From NCBI GenBank assembly GCA_037176845.1, contig JAYKXP010000062.1, forward strand, positions 248,001 to 312,000: 64,000 nt of DNA. The letters run 5' to 3'. This DNA comes from Paramarasmius palmivorus (lineage: Eukaryota > Basidiomycota > Agaricomycetes > Agaricales > Marasmiaceae). The notes beneath the pieces were generated by a model that was not told the DNA's origin, did not search any database, and saw only the letters and a list, made by a program, of their open reading frames with translations. Position numbers and translations under genes: made by a program. Positions 1-11,495 of the stretch are shown here, one piece after another; the stretch's first letter is position 1, and each line of letters opens with the position of its first letter.

Positions 1-1061
1 GTTCTCGCTACTGTAGACAACGCATCTCGGCGCAGAGGCTTTGTAGTCATGTCCACGCATGAGGAAGCGAAGCGTGCCATGATCGCGTTGACCCGAACCC
101 AGATCAAGTATGTAATATCCTTATCTTTCGTGGCGACACTTTTCTGATATACTCTGCGCAGAGGACACACCATTGACGTATCTTGGTCGATTGTTCAACG
201 TTCGCAAGGCTTTCTCGATGGCGGAGATAGGACCAATCTCTTTGAATCCCATAACAGTTCTTCAGAAGACTCCCCCAGCGAAAGTGCAAGTACGACACCT
301 ACCAATTGCTCTGATCTCAACGGTATCAGTCAATCAGGAACGTCCTTCACCCTCGCCTTCGAGCCCTCGACTACTCTGTTGGTCACGAATCTTCCATTCA
401 TTCTCTTCTCTCAGACTTCGGATCTCAAACCGTTGCTCTACCCCTTTGGAGACATCAAGAAACTCGAAATGATTTCATTGCCCTCACCACAAGAAACAAC
501 CTCTGCCTTGGTGGACTACGCAGACACCGCAAGTGCCAAGGAAGCCAAAGAATCTCTCCAAGGACAATGCTATGCGAACTACAGGATCAATGCTGAATAC
601 GCGCGTCTCGCTGCTTCTATGCCCAGTCCCCATCCATCTGCTCCAGAATCCAGTATCCACGACTACGATACAAAGTTTCCTCTTTACGACGATTGTGGTT
701 ACGACGCCAAAACGACTTCTGTTTTCTCCGCACCTCTACGTCCTCATACAGCCTTCGCAGGACAGGCTCCACCGGTCAAGCGGCCACTTCAAGACGTTAG
801 CAACTCGAACTACTATCTTCATTCTCAGCCTTCTCATCACGCGATACACAACGTTTTCCCGCCCAAACCTACCTTCTCCCGATCAAGTTCCGTAAACTCC
901 AAGTAAGTGGTATTACTATCGTGGCGAATATGGTTCTGACATGCGTTCACAGGTGGAGTAACGACTCGTCTCAGTCTTCCCGCAACCAGAATCGCTTCTC
1001 TTCCTATCCCAGTCATCTGCATCCTGCACACACGCAAAGGAACCGTTCTATTTACGACTGA
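1..1061 (+). CDS. RNA-binding protein with two RRM domains, 3' part
   Basis: This is the 3' portion of a gene that begins before the window. Exons are 1-107, 162-902 and 953-1061, giving 318 visible codons plus TGA. The first residues are the end of an RRM: the RNP1-like RRRGFVVM is followed by a typical beta4 strand (KGHTIDVSW) and then LDGGDR. A second RRM runs from about residue 120 to 195, with TTLLVTNLPFILF as RNP2-like beta1, then DLKPLLYPFGDIKKLE, and VDYADTASAKEAKESL. The C-terminal 120 residues are low-complexity Ser/Pro/His/Asn-rich. The layout resembles fungal Mei2/Pin4-type mRNA-binding regulators, but the N-terminus is missing, so I give no symbol. Introns are 54 and 50 bases with GTATGT and GTAAGT donors. 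Domain type is confident; biological role is inferred from family only. Confidence 0.85.
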
Positions 1062-2216
1062 CACTGCGGAATAACTCTCCTCCGCTATCTCTTCGTCACG
1101 TCATTCATGCATTGTCCCCACGTTTGCACTCCTCGCTTGGTTCTCTCTTTCGTAGATCGCTTCCCGTTTCTTTTTTCGTTGCATTCGACGTCTTCTGTCT
1201 CTGCCTCCTGCAAGCACCACTGCATTCTCATCCTCTCCGCATCAACGCTCTTCATACCACGGATTCTTGAATACAACTCGAGTAAGTCATACGTCTGCTA
1301 CTGCGAGATAGCATCGAATCGCTAATGCTCTCTCGCAGAAGTACTAAAATACATCAAATAATACTCGCTTCGCACACTATAATGTCTACAGTTTCCATCA
1401 GGGTAGTCCGCTACAACATTGTACATTACAGTCAATCGTTCAGCATTCATGTACATTACAGTCTCCAACATGTTAGAGTTTGTGCATTTTCACGTATCGT
1501 TCGCGTCAACATTATTAGGTTGAAAGCCTTCAGTTCGGATCAGGAGTTGAAATTGCGATTGGGAGCTAGTGGGCGGTTTACCCGAGGCACCATTCTCCGT
1601 CCACAACGTCCACAACCATGGCCATCATCATACGGCCAAATTACGATCTCCACTCAACTTACTACTCAGCTTATGTATAACCGTTTCCGAACCATTTCGT
1701 TCACACTGGCACTGCAATACATAGCCATGTCGCGAGCGAGTTTTTCCATTGAATAGTGTCAACAGCCCATAAAAGGACCGCTACGGTAAGCTCTATCCTT
1801 ATTTGCCAAATTTTTCGTTTCATTGATAATATACGAAGCAGCCGTGGCATTTTACCTGTCCGAGTCGGAAATCATGAGACTCAATTTCGGGCTATCGGCC
1901 AATGGATTGGCGACCAAGGAAATCTGCGGTTTTGGGGGTAAACGCAAGGGTGAGTTGCCTTGCACGTTGTGTAGTCCGTCCTTCTTGCTCATTTTTCTCT
2001 AGGTTGCTTTGATTTTCAGTGGCTACACCGACGACAGACAATATCTTTCCTCCTTTGCACCTTCCTAGTCGATAATGTACCGAGCAACCGCCCAGATCTT
2101 GGATATACCCAGCCCTGACTGTGGCTTCGTCCAATGACCCCACACGTGACGATTCTTACCCCTCAAAAGGAACCAACGTTTTAATTTGTAAGCTTCCCCA
2201 TCGATTTTCACAAAGA
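1062..2216. other. Intergenic region, no gene seen
   Basis: This 1.15-kb stretch holds the 3' UTR of the RRM gene and the 5' region of the monooxygenase. I see no supportable coding sequence. A 13-base direct repeat (GTACATTACAGTC) occurs at 1421-1433 and 1451-1463. A TATA-like CCATAAAAGG lies near 1767-1776, far from the next ATG. Confidence 0.6.
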
Positions 2217-4640
2217 ATGCGCGACCCTTTCCCTTTACCCACTCTCGACTACCTCAAAGTCAGCTTACCCTCCAACGTCGATGCGAAACAGATAGCCAAA
2301 GACTGGTTCGCGTCGTTCTCCAAGCATGCTCAAGCAGGCGATGTGCAGGGTGTCCTGGATGGGTTCACCGAGGAGTCTTACTGGCGCGACATGCTCGCCC
2401 TCACATGGGATTTCCGAACCTTTGTCGGCACACCTTCGATTCGCCAGTTTCTCAATGATAGGCTCGGTTCATTGCAGCTACACGACCTGAAGCTTCGCGA
2501 GGACCAATATCTTCAATTACAACAGCCTTTCCCAGATGTCGCCTGGATCCAGTTCATGTTCGATTTCAAAGTGGGCTCCGTCGGAACAGGGATGGGAATA
2601 GGTCGCCTGATTCCTCAATCTAATGGCTCATGGAGGTGTCAGTGCATCTATACGAATTTAGAAGACCTACAAGCGTTTCCCGAGAAGATTGGGGCTCTGC
2701 GGAATATTGAGCCTAATCACGGGCTTTGGGTTGCTCAACGGCAGAAGGAGGTTGCATTTGAGGATACTGAGCCGACGGCGTTGATCGTTGGGGGTGGCCA
2801 GAGCGGGTTGGACGTTGCTGCTCGGCTCAAGGCTTTGGGGGTGAACCACCTTATCATCGAGAAGAACCCGAGGATAGGGGACAGTTGGAGGAATCGATAT
2901 GAGGCGTTGTGTTTACATGATCCTGTTTGTGAGTAATCACTTTTGTCACTTCTCGCAAACGCCGCTGACAGGATGAATGCTAGGGTATGACCACATGCCA
3001 TATCTTCCGTGAGTGATGTTGATCCAACTAAAACGATCGATAGTGATACTGATAAGCGTATCAGGTTCCCCCCGAATTGGCCTGCGTATAGTCCTTCTGT
3101 CAAGCTCGCTGGCTGGCTGGAGAGCTATGCTGAGTTCATGGAGCTTAACGTCTGGACTTCATCGACTGTGGAATCCGCTTCACTCGACAGCAAGACTAAT
3201 GAGTGGAAGGTTGTTGTGCGCAAGGGAGATGGGACGGAGCGTGTCTTTGAGCACATCAAGCACCTTATTTTCGCCACGGGCTTGGCTGGCGGTGAACCTA
3301 ACATTCCATCATATCCTGGAACAGTGAGCCTTGCACTCGTTTTTTTATGTTAGCTGCCCTTGGTCTGATCCATCTTTCTTGCACAGGATGTCTTCAAGGG
3401 ACAAATACTTCACTCTAGCCAGCACAAACGCGCCTCGGATCATGTTGGCAAGAAGGTGGTGGTAATTGGTGCTTGTACCTCGGGTGTGTGTTCATGACAT
3501 GGCATTCTCCACGGCTACTGATTCTCCGTGGATGCAGCCCATGATATCGCGTCCGATTACTATTTGAATGATGTTGGTGAGTGATTGTCTTCGTTTAGAC
3601 TCCTCTGGGTGCTGATAGAATATCTAGATGTCACTATGTATCAGAGAAGTTCCAGCTACATCATGACTACCAAGAACGGTTGGAAGGTGCTCTTTGAAGG
3701 TTCACTCGGTCCCTTTTCACGTCGCCTGTCATCTCACAACCATGCTTCAACAGGGCTGTACTCGGAGAATGCGCCACCCACGGATATCGCGGACAGATTG
3801 AACGCGTCCTTCCCCAATGTCTTTATGGGAAGTGGAATGGCACAACGAGCGACGAAATACATAGCTGAACTAGACAAGTTAGTTCCACCTAATTCTTTCT
3901 TCTCCCTTCATTAGCGTGTTAATCTGCTTTTGGCAGGCCGCTCCTAGAGGCTCTAAACAAACGCGGCTTCCGAACTAATTTGGGGTTAAACGATACTGGG
4001 TTTGCTCAGCTAGCTTGGAGTAAAGCAGGAGGATATTACTTGGGTACGTGTCGCAAGTAACGACCTGGAGGCTGGTGGTATAGCCTAACCTTCTGTTTTC
4101 AGATGTCGGTGCTAGTCAAATGATAGTAGACGGCAAGATCAAGCTCAAGAACGACAGTAAACTGGAGCGCTTCACTGAAACTGGGCTGAAGTTCGAAGAT
4201 GGGAGCGAGTTACCTGCTGATGTTGTGATGTTCGCTACTGGGTGTGATGCTATTTGTTGGCTAGATCATCATACAGCTTGCTGACCGAACCTTGTAGGTA
4301 CGGTGACGCCCGTACCCTCGTCCGCAGGATATGCGGAGAAGAGCTTGGGAAGAAGGTAAAGCCCATTTGGGGTCTCAATGAAGAGGGCGAGATCAATGGG
4401 CTTTGGAGAGACCTTGGAGTTCCTGGCCTGTGGTACATGATGGGTTCGTTTATTTACTATATACTAGGAGGCTCGTTCTGACCATTGAACGCAGGTAACC
4501 TTGCTCTAGCTCGGTTCCATTCCAAACACATTGCTCTACGTGAGTGTAGCTACTCACGACATTGTTATGATATTGACGTAGCTTCGACAGAAATCAAAGC
4601 CATGGAAGAAGGCGTGTTCGGTACTAGGTATGAAGAGTGA
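2217..4640 (+). CDS. Flavin-containing monooxygenase with N-terminal NTF2-like domain
   Basis: Twelve exons (2217-2928, 2984-3008, 3065-3323, 3387-3483, 3538-3576, 3628-3699, 3754-3877, 3937-4043, 4103-4241, 4298-4443, 4495-4539, 4591-4640) total 1815 bases and encode 604 residues. Residues about 20-165 form an NTF2-like domain (DWFASFSKHAQAGDV, FVGTPSIRQFL). The FAD-binding Rossmann motif is LIVGGGQSGLDVAARL near residue 188. An FMO-type signature FKGQILHSSQH is followed by the NAD(P)H motif VVVIGACTSAHDIA near residue 355, in which the usual GxGxxG is GACTSA; to my knowledge this variation occurs in this fungal subgroup. It should oxygenate a small organic substrate using FAD, NADPH and O2; the substrate cannot be read from sequence. 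The ATG at 2217 is the first in-frame one in good context. Reading upstream is open but lacks an ATG. Confidence 0.92.
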
Positions 4641-5028
4641 AGGATTTTGGGCTTTCTCTGGAAATACGGGCAAGGTCTAGACTATCCAAAGTGTATTTTA
4701 TAGATGTCAATGCAAGTAACAGACTCCCGCTAAATGCTGTCTGTCCACCGCCCGTTGCCAAGGAATGGAAATTGGAATCGAAGTTCCCGACGATGCTGCA
4801 AAACGTGATCGTTGAAAGTAGACGCGGAGGTCGTGGAATACTCTACAATATGCTTTCCCTTCCGGTCCCTCTATTCCTGGGCAGCTAGCATTTACATAGT
4901 TTTGAAATTTTCAGTTTTCACGTGGACTCGGCCCGAGATGTTGATCTATCAACTTGTACAAACTGAACTTCCGAATTCTCCGCCGGCGAGCGCCTATTAC
5001 CATGCACCCTTCTCTCTTCACAACGGAC
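4641..5028. other. Intergenic region between monooxygenase and cyclo-ligase
   Basis: Holds the 3' UTR of the monooxygenase and the 5' leader of the next gene. No conserved coding signal is visible. An in-frame ATG at 5002 could extend the next protein by nine residues. Confidence 0.5.
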
Positions 5029-5869
5029 ATGCTTGCTTCATCTGCAGCCATAAAAACTCAAAAGAAGACGCTGCGGAAGTCTATTTCTTCCGTTCTTCGG
5101 AATCTCGCACCTTCCAACATCGATGAACAATGTACTTACTCATGTCGTTAAGGGTGGACCCGATTTCACAATCTGCTCTGAACAGCGACGGCCGTTACCT
5201 CAAGAATCCTATCTCTGAAAGGCTTTCAAGAGGCTAGGAACATCAGTTGCTATCTGAACATGCCATCAGGAGAGCTAGATACGTCTTCAGTGGTTAAAGC
5301 TATTTTGGAGTCTGGTATGATGTTATTTCAATTCGTCTTTTTGCAATTGAACGCGTCTCGCAGGTAAAAGTCTATTTGTGCCAAGGATAGACGGAACGAG
5401 CAACGCTTCGCGCATGCAGTTCGTGCAGATATACAATCAGTACGACTTGAATTCATTACCTGAAGGCCTATGGGGAATCAAAGAGCCTACAGCTCAGTAC
5501 AATGAACAACCCCGGACAGACGGTTCGACAATTTGGGTTGCTTGACGTCATGACCCTTCTAAACGTCCGTTCCAGTGCTCGATGTAGGATTGGATATGAT
5601 TCTCGTGCCAGGTGTTGCGTTTGATCGATCTATGTCGAGGTTGGGTCATGGGAAGGGGTACTATGACCGGTACTTGTCAGCCTACACTTCTTGGAAAATC
5701 ACCTCCGTTATTAGGTGTGCCTACTGCTCTTCGGTATGGAGGTCTGAACTTAACATGTTTCATAGTGGCATTGGCGCTTCGGGAACAGCTTGTAGACGAG
5801 GTCCCTACGGATGACAATGATTGGAAGATGGATGTAATTTTAACCCCCGACGAAGTTATCGTTCGATAA
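5029..5869 (+). CDS. 5-formyltetrahydrofolate cyclo-ligase (MTHFS-like), exon 4 with apparent frameshift
   Basis: The enzyme converts 5-formyl-THF plus ATP to 5,10-methenyl-THF in folate metabolism. Exons are 5029-5131, 5186-5314, 5364-5522, 5576-5716 and 5766-5869 (636 bases, 211 residues). The N-terminal [12 protein letters not shown] supplies the basic ATP/folate-binding start. [20 protein letters not shown] and the hallmark [11 protein letters not shown] follow, and the end is [19 protein letters not shown]. In exon 4 the reading frame up to YYDRYLSAY and the family-like KSPPLLV further on lie in different frames, one extra base near 5687-5692. Splicing at the canonical donor (5715, GTGTGC) gives a frameshift. 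Moving two bases to GTGCCT at 5717 restores an open protein with an altered loop. Either this donor is used, or the copy is damaged or the base is an assembly error. The start at 5029 fits family length; 5002 is possible. Confidence 0.85.
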
Positions 5870-6052
5870 TTTGTATATATATGAAATACGGTTTCAAATA
5901 CGGCAGGAACGAACACCTATCGCGATCAATTTGGAAGGCCCCCGGAAATGATCCTCGTTTTCCAGAAACCAAGACACTGCGGTGCTGTTTCTATTATATA
6001 CCCAGAGGCTCCAAGATCTTAGGCAACCAAACCCCTTCCTTTCCCTGCCATC

Positions 6053-7474
6053 ATGCGCTTCATTGAACTGAACGTTATAGGTGGAACCGTTAGGTTCAGA
6101 TATGTTATATCAACACCAACAGAAGATTCCGCAGAAAACATCGTTCCGGGTCTACCTGTGATTCTGTTTCTTCACCCCGTTTTTATCGGACAGGAATCTT
6201 TTATCTGTGAGTCTGCAGAAGCCGTCCATCAGCTTCAATGGTAGTACTGATGAAGGTTACGCAGCTCAATTCAGCGATCCATCCATCAGAAGACTGAATC
6301 TCGTAGCAATCGACCTGAGGTCCCATGGTGAGACGAGTGGTCCGGTTCCGGAGGGATATGATCAGGAGATGGCGACTAGGGATGTAATTGCGTTTATGGT
6401 GAGGTCATAGCTTATGGTACTTCAGCAAACTAACGAACATTGTGCGTATAGGACGCACTTAAACTACCTCCCGTGCACGTCTGCGCTATGTCCCTGGGAA
6501 CAATCATTGCGCTCCAACTAGCAACCAGTCACCCCGATCGAGTGCTCTCATTGTTTTTGGTATCACACCTTGGGCTAGAAGAGGTTCGCTTCTTCTGACA
6601 TGCTTGATGTTCCTTCACTCATGTCTATTTAGCCCGAAGAAGTGATGCAAGGCCGACAAGAAATTCACGATGCATGGGCTTCTGGTCAAAAACACGAAGC
6701 TCTAAACAAAAATGATCTACTTCATGCGATGAAGGGAACAGGAGAGTTAGCGTTCAATGATTCGAGGAAAAGGATTGCGCGTGTGTGAGTTCATGTTAGC
6801 CGTGCCTCATTCAATCTTCTCTAATCCCCGTAGCTTCGAGAAACTCTGCATGCCACAAGGAACGAAAAACTGGGGTCCAGATAACCTTGATGGATACCGC
6901 TATGCGACGCTGGACATCGTGGTCCGACGCAAGGTTCACTCAAAAGAAACGCTGTCGATTCTGAAGGACGCAGAGATCCCGGTCAAGTTGATTCATTGCC
7001 GACATGATGTGGCGTATTCCTTGGAATATTCAGAGCGATTTTATCAGTTGTTGAAAGATTGCGGGGTGGATGTATCTCTTGAGTGTATAGATGGGTCGGA
7101 TTTCGGGCCTATTGAACATGGAAATCAGTGAGTGGCATAGATAAAGTATGGAAAGCATTTCTGAAGGGTTTATGTCTCAGACTCAATCCGATTTTGCACC
7201 AGTTTATCGTGAGTCATAGTGAGGTGGATCTTCCATCACCGCCTGAGTTGGTCACCTCACCATGGGATGTGAGTATCCTTTTTCTCTGGTGTTGAACCTA
7301 AGCTAACTCCAGCTCTAGGAAGCATTGGCCAAGGCAGGCTGGAAGAAAGATAGTTCAAGCGAAGATGAGGACGAAGACGAAGAAGTCAGCATCCCGCAGA
7401 CGCCTATTCCAGAGGGGGCGATTACTGTCTACTCGATAGCGTCGTTTTCAGCTGCTCAGAATCATGAATCGTGA
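6053..7474 (+). CDS. Alpha/beta-hydrolase-fold protein
   Basis: Seven exons (6053-6206, 6265-6398, 6452-6583, 6633-6784, 6834-7127, 7181-7268, 7319-7474) sum to 1110 bases, or 369 residues. Features of the fold include the strand and oxyanion region LPVILFLHPVFIGQESF, RLNLVAIDLRSHGETSG, the nucleophile elbow CAMSLGT (A-x-S-x-G, a common variant of GxSxG), and the Asp-bearing strand VKLIHCRHDVAYSL. The usual C-terminal His may be in IEHGNQ. The last 50 residues are an acidic tail (SSSEDEDEDEE) ending in a hydrophobic stretch, which is not part of the core fold. The reaction cannot be predicted; many fungal genomes carry numerous such hydrolases. It starts 183 bases after the cyclo-ligase stop on the same strand. 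Confidence 0.88.
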
Positions 7475-7533
7475 CTGAGTAGAAGAAGTAAGAAAGAAAC
7501 CTGCTTTGTTTTCAAGTTTGGGACGCGCAAACT

Positions 7534-8257
7534 CAAGGGGGGAGCGGGATTTGATTCCGTGATATCAACCAGGGGGGGGGAGGGGGGTCCAGTTGGCCTT
7601 AACCAGACTTTAGGTATTGACTAACAACATACATTTCAAAGCACTCCTGCACCATTCTGGATGGTTTCATGCATCTCACCAAGAATTCAAAGCTGTTTCA
7701 CCCACTTTGTGCCTTATTTCTGCCCTTTTTTACGACTTCTCGGGCCAAAACTGTAATTGGCGCTCAATATTACCGCATATGGAAGGACATCCAATGGTGA
7801 ACCTATGGTTCCCGGCTCAGCTGTAATGGAAGGATACACCAGGAATCTGCCCACTAACTCGAAGCCCCAAGGGCAATGAATTACAGTATGCAAATAATAT
7901 ATCTTTACAAAACTATGCATAGTTCTACTCATCATATGGCAGCTTCTCCTCTGGCGCACTTGGATTCTTGCAGTTCATGGGTGTTAACGTGTTAACTCAC
8001 GTTCCTTTTAGGGATAAATCTTCACTGCTAACATCATCAGTGCACGACTTTGACACAGTACACCACAACAAGTTCAACAGACTCACCAAAATTTCTCGTT
8101 CCCAATCTCGCAGGAAGTTTGGGACCGGCGGAACACTTTCCCTTTTTGGAAGGCATATGACGTAAATTTCCTTTTTTGGAGGGGGGGAGGGGTCCTTGTC
8201 AGCCAAAATCTGGACTTTTGGGTTGATATGACCCTTTCAAATCCCGCTCCCCCCTTG
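7534..8257. mobile_element. hAT-type miniature element (non-autonomous DNA transposon)
   Basis: The element has terminal inverted repeats of 37 bases (7534-7570 and 8221-8257) that match at 32 positions. The first 21 are identical, beginning CAAGGGGGGAGCGGGATTTG, and ATATCAACC is shared at the inner end. It is flanked by a perfect 8-base duplication CGCAAACT at 7526-7533 and 8258-8265. An 8-bp target duplication with CA(A/G)GG termini is characteristic of the hAT superfamily. The 724 bp contain no transposase-like reading frame, so the element is non-autonomous. Long G-runs lie just inside both ends (7571-7588 and 8179-8191). Confidence 0.88.
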
Positions 8258-8265
8258 CGCAAACT

Positions 8266-9344
8266 GAACGTATGGTCCCCCGAGGCTTCTACCTTCGAAC
8301 GGCTTCGTTTGAACCTATAACTTCTACCATGACGCGTTCCTGTTTGGCTGTATAAATATACGCAATGACCATGTTCACCCGTTCAAGTACTTGGCGAATC
8401 GAGAGCCCCAGGATAAGTCTTACGACCACATGATTGCAAGAAGTGGTCCGTGGTCCGCGGTCCATGTTCAAGTGACTGGGCCCAGCTCTTCGCAGCTATG
8501 GCTCGTTACATGACCACCGTCGTCCTCGACATCCAGCACACCTCAAGAGACACAGAGGCAAATACGGAATGACACTGAACTTCGCAATATTTCATCGGTT
8601 GGAGCGCTCAGCACTGGTGGAAAAAGTGGGGAAAATTTTATGACTGTTTGCCAACTGCAGATATTCAAACGGTATTCGCTCGTTCCTGTCCTATCGAGGC
8701 CTCTTCTAACATCCTGCTACCTTAGGGCTCTGTACAGATAGGATATTAAAGTCGATGAAACCCAAATTTACGGCTTCGACTCCGATCAGACGCGTCACGC
8801 TCAATGGAATTTCCATCCCGAGCTTTTCATTAACTCTCCATTCCTTGTCGGCAAGGCATCGAGGACCAGCTTAACGGATTTCTAGAAATTATTCAAGACA
8901 TTCTCAGGAAATATACGCGGTTGAAACTCCAATAACATGGTTCATTGAAAAGCAAGCAGTTAGATACGTCGCCGTACGGAGGTGGTGGTAAGGTCTCGAG
9001 TGCCTGTATCTTGTGAACTCTTTACTAACCTATATACTCTGTTGTTTTTGGGACTTATCACAGAATGCTGCTAGGCACTATCGTCGAACTGAAGTTCTCG
9101 CTTTCAAAAAGACGTGGATCGCACAGGTCTATAACGCTCTCAACAAAAGTCTCTTCGTCTATTCTTTGCCTTTCACAAGGTTTCGAAGGCTTTGTCATGC
9201 TGGAGAGGCAGAGATAAGGTTCTCAGACTCGATTTTCATCACTTGGAAGTTGGCTAGGTGTTGGTTTATGTGCCGAGGTCGGGGCGTTGATTACTGGTGC
9301 AACTTCCAGCTAAGGTGATTCTCTCGGACATTTGTATTTTATAT
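8266..9344. other. Intergenic region, no gene recognised
   Basis: Only short open frames without recognisable domains occur here. No repeat shared with the rest of the window was noticed. The 3' part carries the distal upstream region of the next gene. Confidence 0.5.
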
Positions 9345-9508
9345 TTAATTGATTAAATGAGCAGGATCTCGATACCCATAGCTTTGGTTGGCCATTTTCT
9401 GCATTCCGGGACAAACAAGGCCTAACATGATCGAGAGGTATTTAAACCAAAGCTCTCCATTCTTGCCCTGTACTCACTTCTTAACTAGAAACCACAACCA
9501 TCTCGCAA
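9345..9508 (+). promoter_or_regulatory. Promoter conserved between two paralogues
   Basis: About 160 bases directly upstream of the ATG at 9509 are strongly similar, in the same order and spacing, to the region upstream of the - strand paralogue (43586-43750). Shared pieces include AGGATCTCGATA, AGCTTTGGTT, GCATTCC.GACAAACAA, CCTAACA.GATCGAGAGGTAT and CCATTCTTGCCCT. A TATA-like GTATTTAAA sits at 9439-9447, about 65 bases before the ATG. It may mark the core promoter, since the paralogue has TATATAAA at the matching place. Confidence 0.75.
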
Positions 9509-11110
9509 ATGGCTCCTATCGCTTTCGCCGTCACCCCCGTTCTCCTCGTCGTCCTCGTCTCCGTCGCCTTCTTCGCACTCTCAGGCTTCGCATTATTCAA
9601 ACTGAGGACTTCGATTGCTGCTTCCCGCCCCGTCGACGTTGAGGTAAGTCGCTCGTCGTCGTTGTCTTAGATTATAGGGGCAGAACTAATGGTCCCCCAG
9701 GCCGCTATGTCCCAACTTCAAACTCGACTTGTACCAGTTGTAGGACGCCTCGGATTCGACGGCCACCAAATGGCGCTTCGAGACACCCTCGGTCGCCTCA
9801 TTCGCGTGCGCGCCGGTATCGACCCTAACGCTGGGTCAGAGGCCATGCTCCTGGCAAGGCCCGAATCGATATTCGTCCAGGAGCCTCCCAAGACTATTCA
9901 ACAATCGGAGCCCGGCCTTGTCCCTTCTTCATCATTCGAAGTTTGGACCTCATCACTATGCGAACTCATTGAAGACTTCGCCGGCGTCGAACGTACCCCA
10001 AAGACATTTCACCAATCATCATTGGGGTCTGGCCTAGTCGCCTCCTCCTCATTCGAGGTTTGGGCCGCCACACTATGCGACCTTATCTCAGACTTCGCCT
10101 CGCCAGCGCCCTTCCGTTCAGGCTTTACGCCGCTCATCGACACTTTTGAAGACGACCCATACATATTCGATACCTACGACACCTACGACACCATGCCCAA
10201 GACGAACATCATAATTCCCGACATTATGGTGACTCCTCCATCGCCGCGACTCGAGGAGGACGTTGATCAACCATTGTTCGCCCCAGGTCTCCTAGCCTCT
10301 CCTTCCTTTGCATGCGTCGCCGCTGAATGCGTCGAAGAACTCGACGACGACGCTGAAGCAACCGCCATCATCGAGGATAATGTCGAGATTAAGGATAGCG
10401 CGCCTATAGCCCTTGCAGAGGAGCCTCTAGACCAGTTCGCGGACACACAAAATGAACCTGTGCTCTCGCTGTCTTTCCGTTATGGGTCCACTCTATCCAC
10501 CGAAATGCCAGCAATCGTCTCTGGACCAGACAGCGAGGAGCACACCACCGAACACAAAAAATCGCATTCACAGTACCTTTCCCCTTCGTCGACTCTCTCA
10601 GTACCGCCTATCGTCGAAGAACCAGTTTGGGAGAACTATGAACCTGAAGGGGAGCTCAAAAGCGTTTTCGAATCAGACTCTGAGGACGACGAAACCTACT
10701 ATTCCAGGCGTCCTCACCTATCTCGACCAGGTGCACCACCTGCGTCGCAATCGATGTCGACCCTACTTCGCAGTATCGTCGAAAAGCGCAAATCACAGCA
10801 GAAATTGAAGGATGACAAGGAAAACGCCGGGCCTCGGGACAAGAAGCATTCGCGGACCAGCAAGCACAAGCGTCGGTTCTTCTCAAAGACCTTCGCGACA
10901 CCTTCTGCACCTCTGAACACTATACGAGTACCTAATATCAAGTTTACGCCACCCACGCCGCCGAGGAGAGGTGTGAAGAGGGAGATGGATTCGGGAGATG
11001 GAGGAATGGATTTGGATATGGGAATAGGAATGGGAATGGGAATGGATGAAGGATTGGAAAGGGTTGCGTTTGATTTGGTTGTTGATGATTATGGACGTTG
11101 TTTCTTCTAG
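9509..11110 (+). CDS. Membrane-anchored acidic protein of unknown function (paralogue 1)
   Basis: Exons 9509-9643 and 9701-11110 encode 514 residues. I do not recognise the family. Residues 5-32 are one strong transmembrane segment (VTPVLLVVLVSVAFFALSG), followed by a basic patch and ASRPVDVE. The remainder is acidic, disordered and Pro/Ser-rich. The motif SSSFEVW occurs twice in an internal tandem duplication (about residues 122-128 and 154-160). The C-terminus has IKFTPPTPPRR and ERVAFDLVVDDYG.CFF, which are also the most conserved parts of the paralogue at 42058-43585. TPP motifs could be proline-directed kinase sites (inference). A Gly-Met run (GMGMGMDEG) near the end comes from a GGGAAT microsatellite. 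Only the first of the paralogue's five introns is kept. N-terminal topology suggests a type I or III single-span protein. Confidence 0.85.
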
Positions 11111-11495
11111 TTGATACCCTGCTGCCTGATACCGATTCTGATATACGATACCCTTGTAGATGATACCATAATATGCCTTGCGATTGTGCACTTTCTTTAT
11201 CTGCGTTGCTTATGGATTGGTACTGCTTATAACTACGTTCCTTTATATTCTCGGGTCGAGTTAATAGTGATGGTTTTGCGTGCTCCAGATTATTGCGCGA
11301 GTGAGAGCTTTTCTGCTGTCGAACGACCTTCAAGTATCGACACTGGATATGCTATAAGGATGGAGGTTATAGAGGCAACTCTGACCCGAGGGCAGTTCGT
11401 CGAGTGATTGTGATAAGAGTGACGCACTGATCCCATTATAGAGTACGTGCATTATAGTACAGCTACTAGTACAGACGTGAAGTGATAATATGGTG
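11111..11495. other. Region between convergent genes; conserved 3'-UTR piece
   Basis: Lies between the stop of paralogue 1 and the stop of the oxidoreductase. It contains several GATACC/GATACG motifs and the 16-base word TAGATGATACCATAAT at 11157-11172. That word recurs exactly, in the same relative place, after the stop of paralogue 2 (42011-42026, - strand). No coding signal is visible. Confidence 0.6.

Noticed and set aside
2121..2216. Upstream in-frame extension of the monooxygenase
   Set aside because: The open frame begins with GTG and has no ATG before 2217. The extension does not resemble the family N-terminus.
7203..7212. GTGAGT as an additional donor in the alpha/beta hydrolase
   Set aside because: Reading through keeps the frame and reaches a better donor at 7269. 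Using 7203 finds no matching acceptor phase.
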